The notes beneath the pieces are model-generated. The model did not search any database. It saw only the letters and a program-made list of their open reading frames with translations, and was not told the DNA's origin. From CAVZRC01 sp963777695 (GTDB lineage Bacteria; Planctomycetota; Planctomycetia; Isosphaerales; Isosphaeraceae), in assembly GCA_963777695.1 (NCBI GenBank), contig CAVZRC010000003.1:4464001-4528000 (forward strand): a stretch of DNA of 64,000 bases. The letters run 5' to 3'. Positions 57,031-64,000 of the stretch are shown here, one piece after another. Position numbers and translations under genes: made by a program. Within the stretch, counting starts at the first letter, position 1. Each line of letters starts with the position of its first letter.

Positions 57031-60000
57031 TCACCCGTGCTGAGACGTTCGGTGCGACGGCGGAGCGAATCGATGACCGATCTCGCCGGTGTCTCCGCGC
57101 TCCTGGAGCCCGACCACCCGGCGGATGGCCTGATCCAGCGTGCCGACGTTGACCGGCTTGACGAGGTGCTCGAGGAAGCCGGCATCGCGCCCGCGGAGGA
57201 TATCGCCTTCCATCCCGAATCCGCTCAGGGCGATGCCCCTGGCCCCATGGCGCTCCTTGAGGATCTGCATCAGCTCATAGCCCGAGCCGTCGGGCAGGCC
57301 GAGGTCGCTGACGACCACGTCGAACGGCCGCTCGGCCGCGATCCGCAGCGCCGCGGCCAGGCAATCGGCCCAGTAGACTTCGTAGCCCGAGCGTTCCAGC
57401 AGCCGGGTCATCGCCCGGGCGGTGTCCGCGTGGTCCTCGACGAAGAGCACCCGCAGCCGCGCGGCGGGGTCCTGGGCCGTCGGCAGGCCGGCGTCCTCGC
57501 GACCCTCCTTCGAGCTCGACAGCAAGGCGAGCGTCACCGTGAAGGACGAGCCGAGGTCCGGCCCTTCGCTCTCCGCGCGGATCGTCCCTCCATGACGGTC
57601 AACGACCGCCTGGGCGATGGAAAGGCCCAGTCCCAGGCCGCCGAACCGCTGCGTGATGAGCGGGTCGCCTTGCTCGAATGCGTCGAAGATGTGCGGCAAG
57701 GCCGCGGGGCTCATCCCCTTGCCCGTATCCCGCACCTCGACCTCGACCGCATCCGCGCCGGCCTGCCGGGTCGCAACGTGGATCGTGCCGCCGGCCGGCG
57801 TGAACTTGGCGGCATTCTTGACCAGGTTCCAGATCACCTGTTGCATCCGAGCGGAGTTGACGTCCACCAGGTCCGAGGGCGCGGCGAGTTGGGTCTCGAC
57901 GACCAGCCCCTTCTCGCGGACCTCGCCCTCGACGATGTCCAGGACGTGCCGCACCAGGGCGTTGAGATGCGTCGGACGCCGGTCGAGCCCGAGTTTCCCG
58001 GTGATCGCGCGGCTCAGGTCCAGCAAATCGTCGATCAGCCGGGTCTCGAGCCGGATGTTACGGCGGATCATCGCCAGGTATTCGTGCAGCTCGGGGGTCA
58101 GGCCGGGGGCCATCTCCAGGAGCGCCACGGCCGTGAGCACCGGCGACAACGGCGTACGCAGCTCGTGGCTGAGCACCGCGAGGAAGCGGTCCTTCGCCCG
58201 GCTCGCCGTCTCGGCCGCCTCCTTGGCTTCCTTCAATTGCGCCTCGGCGTCCTTCCGGGCCGTGATGTCCTGCACGGTGCCGACGATCCGGACGGCTCGA
58301 CGTTCGCCCTCGTGCTCCTCGAAGGACGTGCGGCCCTTGCCGGCCGCCCATCGAATGGTGCCGTCGTCCCAGATGCAACGATAATCGGCCTCGTAGATGC
58401 CGTCGCCCGACGGGTCCGCCGCGCGCTCGATGGCCCTCTGGACCCTGGGACAATCCTCGGGGTGTATCCTCGCGAAGAACTCGTCGATGTCGATCGAGGC
58501 ATCCGGCGGCAGGCCGAAGATGGCCTTGCAGCGATCGGACCAGCGGAGGACGTTGGTCGAGAGGTCCCGGTCGAAGAGGCCCAGGTCGGTCGCCTCGATG
58601 GCGAGCCGCAGGTGCTCCTCGTTATCCTTGAGCGCGGCCTCGACGCGACGCCATTCGGTCATGTCCAGGAACGCCCCGACGGCGCCGCGGATTGCCATCC
58701 TCGTCGAACAGCGGCGAGGCGTTGCCGTAGAGATTCTTGATGCGACCGTCGACGAAGTGGATCTCATCTTCTGCCCCGGTCACGGGCTGTCCCGTCCGCG
58801 CCGCCAATTGCATCGGCAGGTCCTCGGCGCGACATCCCGACCGTTGCGATAGGACCGGAAGTTCGCCGGCCGCTCTGCGAGCGGGGCGGACTGGGAGGCG
58901 TTGGAACCCGGTGCGATCTCGAGGATCCGCGCCAGCGCCGGGTTCGACCGCATGGCGGAGCATGCGACATCCTTCGCGATGGCGATGCCGATCGGGATCG
59001 TCTCGAACAAGGTCTTCGAGCTCGGCGACGCGAGCCCGAAGGTCGCGGTTGAGCCGGACGATTTCCTGGCGAGTGCGCCATTGCGCGTCGATGTCGGTGC
59101 AGGTGCCATACCAGCCGACGATCTGGCCGGAGTCGTTCCGTTGCGGCAGCGCCTGCGCGAGGAACCAGCGGTACTCCCCGGTCGCACCGTGGCGGAATCG
59201 GTACTCGATGCGGTACTCGGCCCCCTCGCGGAGGGCACGCTCCCAGGTCTCGACGGTACGTAAGCGATCATCGGGGTGGAGCAAATCCATCCACGCCCAT
59301 CCGAGCACCCGATCCGTCGGGACGCCGAGGAATTCAAGGCATCGGGGCGTGGTGTAGTCGATGAAGCCCTCGGGACGCGCCGTCCAGACCATCTGCGGGA
59401 TGGACTCGGCCAGGAACCGGAACCGCCGCTCGCCGGCCCGCATCGCCTCCTCGGCCCGCATGCGGTCGTCGATGTCCGTGGCCGTGCCGAACCGACGCAT
59501 GACCCGTCCCGACTCGTCGTAGATCGGCACGGAGCGGACCATATGCCATCGATAGATGCCCTGACGGTCGCACAACCGGACGTCGGCCTGGAAGACCTGG
59601 CCTTCCTCGACGGCCGGATCCCTCACCTCCAGGAGCCGCCCGAGATCTTCCGGGTGGACCGCCGACCGCCAGCCCGGCTGGGCCAGCGACGCATCGGGGG
59701 ACAGGCCGGTGTATTCGTACCATCGGCCATTGAAGTACTCGACCGTGCCGTCCGGCCGCGCCGTCCAGACGATGTGCGGCATCGAGTCGGCGAGCTGACG
59801 GGCGTGCCGCTCGCTCTCCCGCAACGCCTCATCGGCCCGCCGGCGCTCGGTGATGTCGGCGAAGAGCCCGAGCGCCCCGGCGAATCGGCCCTCGGCGTCG
59901 CGGAGCGGGCTCGTCGCGGCATGGAACCAGACCTCGGTACCGTCCTTGCGGCGCAGTCGGAACTCCGACTGGCCCATCTCGCCCTGCTTCCGCTCGGACC

Positions 60001-60298
60001 ATCTCTGATCGCCCTCGCCGCGGTCCTCCGGGAATACGAGGTCCCAGGCCGGCCTGCCGATGACCTCGTCGGGCCGATAGCCGAGTGCGTCGGCGAGTTT
60101 GGCGTTGACGAAGGTCGTCCGCTGCTGGGCGTCGATCACCCAGATCCCCTGATTCGCCGTCTCGACGATGCCGCGATAGTTGACCGAATCGGGTTGATAC
60201 CCCGGCGGGTCCCCAGCAGCCCTTTCTTCCAGAATCGGGGACTGCGACGGTTTCTCCGTCGATCGCCCAGAAGTGCGGATCGCATGACCGTGGGACAT
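57031..60298 (-). pseudogene. Multi-PAS hybrid sensor histidine kinase with receiver domain, three frameshifts
   Basis: ATG 60298 starts a protein of about 1,085 residues when frames are joined near 59010, 58828 and 58690. Five PAS units follow one another (NYRGIVETANQGIWVID, MPHIVWTARPDGTVEYFN, IPQMVWTARPEGFIDYT, LFETIPIGIAIAKD, IEATDLGLFDRDLS). Next come the HisKA box LSHELRTPLSP (phospho-His) and an HATPase with NLVKNAAKF, DTGKGM and GLGLGLSI. A C-terminal receiver has its phospho-Asp in VVVSDLGLPDG and Lys in LVKPV. There is no transmembrane helix, so it is a cytoplasmic sensor, perhaps of redox, oxygen or light through PAS cofactors (unknown). The slips cluster around PAS 4. Confidence 0.85.
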
Positions 60299-60473
60299 CA
60301 GTGCAGCCTCGTTGTCCGGATGGTCCCAGCCGGGGGGACGACGCCTACCTCTGCCGATCTATCCAAGGAGGTCGCCCCATCTCCACATCGTCTCGATTCT
60401 AATCAATTCGGCGCCCACCCGTCTCCGGCAATCACGTTCGCCCGGGATTTTACACAATCACAGAATAGACCCC

Positions 60474-60504
60474 TTGATCCTCACGCAACGTGAGGTTGTA
60501 GCAT
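60474..60504 (+). promoter_or_regulatory. MerR-type promoter with operator dyad
   Basis: TTGATC (60474-60479) and TAGCAT (60499-60504) are separated by exactly 19 bp, the over-long spacing typical of MerR-controlled promoters. The dyad CCTCACG-CAA-CGTGAGG (60479-60495) fills the spacer. The MerR/TipA gene begins 47 bp downstream, so autoregulation is expected. Confidence 0.65.
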
Positions 60505-60550
60505 ATCAACGTGGACACGAATCTCGACGGGATCGCCCGGAGATATCGCC

Positions 60551-61300
60551 GTGGAGTTCGAGGCGTTGAAGGTCGGCGAGCTGGCGAAGCGGACGGGCCT
60601 GACGATCCGGACGCTCCATCACTACGACGAGATCGGCCTGCTGAGGCCGTCGCACCATACCCAGTCGGGGCACCGGCTCTATACGGCCGTCGACGTCGCT
60701 CGGTTGCAGCGGGTGCTCTCGCTCCGACAGCTCGGCTTCTCGCTGGAGGAAATCGCCGGCTGCCTCGACCAGCCCGGCTTCTCGACGCTGGAGGTGATCC
60801 AGCTCCACGCGACGCGGCTTCGGGAACGGATCCGGTTGCAGGCGAGCCTGTGCGAGTGGCTCGAGGCCATCGCCGCACGGCTCCGGTCGGCGGGGGAGGT
60901 CTCCGCCGACGATCTCATCCAGACGATCCAGGAGATGACCATGATCGAGAGCTATTACACGCCCGAGCAGTTGGACTCCATCAAGGCTCGCGGCGAACAA
61001 CTCGGACTTGAGGGGATCAAACAGTCGCAGGATGACTGGGCCGAACTGATCGCCGCGGTCCGGGCGGAGATGGACAAGGGCACGGCGCCAACGGCCCCCG
61101 AAGTCCAGGCCATGGCCAGGCGCTGGATGGAGCTGGTGAATGCATTCACTGGTGGGGACCCCGAGACCGGACGCTCACTCGGCCGGCTGTGGAAGGAGCA
61201 AGGCGACACCATCGCCGCGCAACACGACAGCCGTTATGACCCGAGGGACGTCATGGAATACATCGGTCGGGCGATGGAAGCGGCCAACGGAAATCCCTGA
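60551..61300 (+). CDS. MerR-family regulator with TipAS ligand domain
   Basis: 249 residues from GTG 60551. The N-terminal MerR winged helix is intact (KVGELAKRTGLTIRTLHHYDE, GLLRPSHHTQSGHRLYT). A linking coiled coil follows, and a C-terminal TipAS-type domain spans about 135-240 (MTMIESYYTPEQLDSIKARG, ARRWMELVNAFTGGDP, DPRDVMEYIGRAM). TipA-like proteins bind drugs or small hydrophobic ligands and activate promoters with 19-bp spacers. Its own promoter here has that form. No transporter gene is adjacent, so the regulon beyond itself is unknown. Confidence 0.9.
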   Translation: MEFEALKVGELAKRTGLTIRTLHHYDEIGLLRPSHHTQSGHRLYTAVDVARLQRVLSLRQLGFSLEEIAGCLDQPGFSTLEVIQLHATRLRERIRLQASLCEWLEAIAARLRSAGEVSADDLIQTIQEMTMIESYYTPEQLDSIKARGEQLGLEGIKQSQDDWAELIAAVRAEMDKGTAPTAPEVQAMARRWMELVNAFTGGDPETGRSLGRLWKEQGDTIAAQHDSRYDPRDVMEYIGRAMEAANGNP

Positions 61301-61534
61301 AGCGCAAGCCTGTTGCGATCCGGAGCGGTCGAGCCCTGTTCGCCCGGCGGGACGAATGTTAAACTTTCTATCAATCCACGGCCAGGGTGATTGTTCTCGA
61401 CATGGAACGGGTGCATCGGCAAGCCTTGCCGCCAGGTGCCCGTTGCTGCACAATTGACTCGAATGAATCACCTTGGCGTGCGGCGCTGCCAGGCGGGGAA
61501 TCGGCCGCACCCGTTCTCCAGGGAAATCACCTCC

Positions 61535-63862
61535 ATGCCGTGGGTTGTTAACAGGCTCGTCCGGATTCACTCCGCTTTACTCATCCTGATGCTCTCGACC
61601 GTCGCCATTGCGGGGGACGCACCGCCCCAGCCTGATGGCGTCGCGCCCCCCGAGTCGTTCAGCAACGAGAAGCGGAGCCACTGGGCCTACCAACCCGTCA
61701 AGGTGGTCGAGCCGCCGCAGGTGAAGGAATCCCAATGGGTGCGGAATTCGATCGACCGGTTCCTCCTCGCACCTCTGGAAGAGCTGGGCTGGTCGCCCGC
61801 TCCCGAGGCCGATCGCGTGGCGTTGATCCGTCGCGTCACCTACGATCTGACCGGATTGCCGCCGGCCGCCGAAGCGGTCTCCTCGTTTCTCCAGGACGAT
61901 CGGCCCGATGCGTATGATCGGCTCGTCGATCGCTTGCTCGCGAGCCCTCGATACGGCGAGCGATGGGGCCAGCACTGGCTGGACCTGGCCCACTATGCCG
62001 ACTCGAACGGGTTCGAGCTCGACGCCGAACGCCCCGACGCCTGGCGATATCGCGACTGGGTCGTCGCGGCGTTGAACGCCGACCTGGCCTACGATCGATT
62101 CCTGATGCTCCAGCTCGCCGGGGACGACATCCAGCCCGGCGATCGAGACGCACTGATCGCCACGGGATTCTGCCGATGCGGTCCGCGTGAGGTCGTCGGC
62201 GGCAACGTCATCCCCGAGGTCAAGCGACAGACCGAGCTCGCCGAGATCACCGGCACGGTCGGCTCGGTCTTCCTCGGCCTGACGATCGGATGCGCCCGGT
62301 GTCACGATCACAAGTTCGACGCCATCCCCACCACGGATTACTACCGCCTCCAGTCGTTCTTCGCCGCCTCGGAGCTCGAGGATCTGCCGATCGCCACCGA
62401 AGCGGAGCGGAAAGCCTTCGCGGCGATCGAGAAGGCGACCCAGGCCAAGACGGCACCGATCAAGGCCCAGCTCGCCCAGCTCGAGGCACCCTATCGACAG
62501 GCGATCAAGGCCCGCAAGATCGGCATGCTCAGCGCCGAGGAGCGGGCCGTGCTCGACACCCCCGCGGCCAAACGAACCCCGGCGCAGAAGAAGCTGGCCC
62601 AGGGCTTGCAAACGTCGATGCGCGTGACCTGGGAGGAAGTCGCCGCGGCCGTCGCCGCCGACCCGGATCCGGCCGTGCACGCCCGACGCGAGTCGCTCAA
62701 GCGGGCGATCTACGAGATCGAACGGACCCTCCCCCGCCCGCCCGCGCACGCCATGGCCCTGGTCGATCGGAAGTCCCATGCGTCCGACACATTCGTGCTC
62801 CGTCGCGGCGACTACCAGAACCACGGCCCGAAGGTCGCCCCGCGACCCCCGGGCGTGATCCTGGCCTCCCAACCGTCGGGGGCCTTCACCGTATCATCGA
62901 TCGTCCCGACCGGCGAGAAGACGGGCCGACGCTCGGCCCTGGCGCGATGGCTGGCCCGCCCGGACAACCCGCTCACCGCGCGTGTCATCGTGAACCGGCT
63001 CTGGCAGCATCATTTCGGCCGGGGGCTCGTCGCCACCGCGAGCGACTTCGGTGTCCGCGGCGAGAGCCCGACCCACCCCGAGCTGCTCGACTGGCTGGCG
63101 AACGAGTTGACCTCCCAGGGCTGGCGGCTCAAGCCGATGCACCGGCTGATGGTGACCTCGTCGGCGTATCGGCAATCGAGCCGGCCGGATCCGCGGCAGG
63201 CGGCCGACGACCCGGACAACGAGCTGCTCAGCCGGATGAATCGCCGCCGGCTCGACGCCGAGGGCATCCGCGACGCGATGCTCGCCGTCTCGGGCGAGCT
63301 CAATCCCCGGATGGGCGGGCCGGGTATCCTCGCCCCGCTCGAGAAGGAGGTCAAGGACCTGATCTTCACCGAGGCCGAGGTCGTCGACCTCTGGCCCGAG
63401 GATCCCGACCCGGCCGAACACCTCAGGCGATCTCTCTACCTCTTCCGCAAGCGGAACGTGAGATACCCGCTCCTCGATGCCTTCGATTCCCCCGACACCC
63501 AGAGCGCCTGCCCTCGCCGCGAGACCAGCACACACTCCCTCCAGGCCCTGGTGTTGCTCAACGGCGAGTTCGCCGGCGGCCGGGCGAGGGCCCTGGCGAG
63601 CCGGGTCGTTCGCGAGGCCGGGGCCGATGTTGACGCCCGGATCCGACGCGCCTATCGACTGACCCTCGCCCGAGATCCGAAACCGGCCGAGGTCGAACGG
63701 TCACGAGCGTTCGTGAAGGCCCAGGCCGATCGGATTCGTAAGCTGACTCGAGAGGGTCAATCCTCGACAGTCGATATTCCCGATGAGGCGGCCGAGTCCG
63801 CGGCGTGGGGCGACTTCGCCCTGGCCTTGCTCAATTCCAATGAATTCCTCTACGTACCTTGA
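61535..63862 (+). CDS. DUF1549/DUF1553 domain protein (planctomycete cytochrome-type family)
   Basis: 775 residues from ATG 61535, which begins a signal peptide (RIHSALLILMLSTVAIAG). DUF1549 covers about 45-260 (WVRNSIDRFLLAPLEELG, LTGLPPAAEAV, YGERWGQHWLDLAHYADSNG) and ends with a CxxCH motif (GCARCHDHKFDAIPTTDYY) that may hold heme. A helical spacer leads to DUF1553 (about 460-720: RRSALARWLARPDNPLTARV, MNRRRLDAEGIRDAML). The usual N-terminal PSCyt1 cytochrome domain is absent, so this is a short form. The family is thought to act in periplasmic redox or carbohydrate degradation, but no activity is proven. It is usually followed by DUF1501; here an Uma2-type gene follows. Confidence 0.9.
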   Translation: MPWVVNRLVRIHSALLILMLSTVAIAGDAPPQPDGVAPPESFSNEKRSHWAYQPVKVVEPPQVKESQWVRNSIDRFLLAPLEELGWSPAPEADRVALIRRVTYDLTGLPPAAEAVSSFLQDDRPDAYDRLVDRLLASPRYGERWGQHWLDLAHYADSNGFELDAERPDAWRYRDWVVAALNADLAYDRFLMLQLAGDDIQPGDRDALIATGFCRCGPREVVGGNVIPEVKRQTELAEITGTVGSVFLGLTIGCARCHDHKFDAIPTTDYYRLQSFFAASELEDLPIATEAERKAFAAIEKATQAKTAPIKAQLAQLEAPYRQAIKARKIGMLSAEERAVLDTPAAKRTPAQKKLAQGLQTSMRVTWEEVAAAVAADPDPAVHARRESLKRAIYEIERTLPRPPAHAMALVDRKSHASDTFVLRRGDYQNHGPKVAPRPPGVILASQPSGAFTVSSIVPTGEKTGRRSALARWLARPDNPLTARVIVNRLWQHHFGRGLVATASDFGVRGESPTHPELLDWLANELTSQGWRLKPMHRLMVTSSAYRQSSRPDPRQAADDPDNELLSRMNRRRLDAEGIRDAMLAVSGELNPRMGGPGILAPLEKEVKDLIFTEAEVVDLWPEDPDPAEHLRRSLYLFRKRNVRYPLLDAFDSPDTQSACPRRETSTHSLQALVLLNGEFAGGRARALASRVVREAGADVDARIRRAYRLTLARDPKPAEVERSRAFVKAQADRIRKLTREGQSSTVDIPDEAAESAAWGDFALALLNSNEFLYVP

Positions 63863-63872
63863 GGGACGATCC

Positions 63873-64000
63873 ATGGCAGTCGTGACGGTCGACACGCCGT
63901 ATACCCTCGAAGACCTCATCAAACGCCTCGGGAAGATCCCCTTGTCGCGCGTGTTGATGGACCCTTTGCCAGGGCATGCCACCGAGGCCGATCTGATCGA
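63873..64000 (+). CDS. Uma2-family endonuclease-like protein, N-terminal part (3' end outside window)
   Basis: ATG 63873 follows GAGGG by 7 nt and begins 10 bp after the DUF1549/DUF1553 stop, so it is probably co-transcribed. Only 42 residues are visible (YTLEDLIKRLGKIPLSRV, then DPLPGHATEADLI). The phrasing LGxIPxxRVxxDPxPGxATExD is the opening I know from planctomycete Uma2 (DUF820) proteins, PD-(D/E)XK nuclease-fold proteins of unknown role that occur in many copies per genome. The catalytic region lies beyond the window. Confidence 0.7.
   Translation, partial: MAVVTVDTPYTLEDLIKRLGKIPLSRVLMDPLPGHATEADLI

Noticed and set aside
57617..58384. Plus-strand frames opposite the hybrid histidine kinase
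   Set aside because: The minus strand carries HisKA, HATPase and receiver motifs; the plus-strand translations are Arg/Ser-rich shadows.
61577..62872. Minus-strand frame of 431 codons opposite the DUF1549 gene
   Set aside because: The plus strand has a signal peptide, CxxCH and DUF1549/DUF1553 motifs over its full length; the minus frame has no recognisable feature.

Overview
The window looks like chromosomal DNA of a high-GC planctomycete, most likely from the Isosphaeraceae side (Singulisphaera/Aquisphaera/Tautonia-like). The lineage call is inferred from gene content. The supporting families are a DUF1559 H-X9-DG protein, giant FG-GAP/VCBS surface proteins with an N-terminal LESRRCPS motif, a Ser/Thr kinase with TPRs, a DUF1549/DUF1553 protein, an Uma2-type start, Gly-rich 'helper' proteins and a PAS-rich hybrid histidine kinase.

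Region 1 (1-21.7 kb). The end of a DUF1559 gene is followed, on the minus strand, by two tandem giant FG-GAP genes of about 2,250 codons each. The upstream copy is split by a complete 3,951-bp Tn3-family transposon (tnpR and tnpA divergent, 40-bp identical terminal repeats, 5-bp GTGAA target duplication). Removing the transposon and one GTGAA restores an uninterrupted frame. That copy starts inside the stop codon (ATGA) of a membrane Ser/Thr kinase-TPR gene, so the kinase and the surface protein probably form one transcript.

Region 2 (22-35 kb). This is a mixed metabolic and signalling stretch: an HD-GYP protein, a frameshifted ThDP decarboxylase behind an alpha/beta hydrolase with a zinc ribbon, an epoxide-hydrolase-like enzyme followed by an EEP nuclease/phosphatase-like protein, a gamma-carbonic-anhydrase-like hexapeptide protein, an MtfA-like peptidase, an M24-fold protein, two neighbouring alpha/beta hydrolases, and an ATC-hydrolase-like gene.

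Region 3 (35-44.6 kb). The minus strand carries two Spy-like/Gly-rich secreted proteins, a TolQ/MotA-like channel protein with a long coiled coil next to a membrane protein with an Ig-like segment, and a third FG-GAP protein. A divergent RRM RNA-binding protein is followed by a cluster of palindromes, then a multispan membrane protein.

Region 4 (44.9-54.5 kb). A prolyl oligopeptidase, an orphan HTH protein and a PQQ-propeller protein precede a minus-strand cluster of a membrane J-domain protein, a membrane protein with a possible GrpE-like tail, an Hsp70-type ATPase without a substrate domain, and a membrane/coiled-coil protein. A 130-bp MITE-like element sits exactly between two of these genes and preserves the upstream stop codon and the downstream Shine-Dalgarno.

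Region 5 (54.5-64 kb). Peptide deformylase, aldo/keto reductase, a multi-PAS hybrid histidine kinase, a MerR/TipA regulator with a clear 19-bp-spacer promoter, a DUF1549/DUF1553 protein and the start of an Uma2 nuclease gene.

At least twenty apparent frameshifts break otherwise well-conserved genes between 18 and 60 kb, while the first 18 kb shows none. Some or all may be assembly indels, so the affected genes are described as reconstructed. No tRNA, rRNA or CRISPR array was seen.
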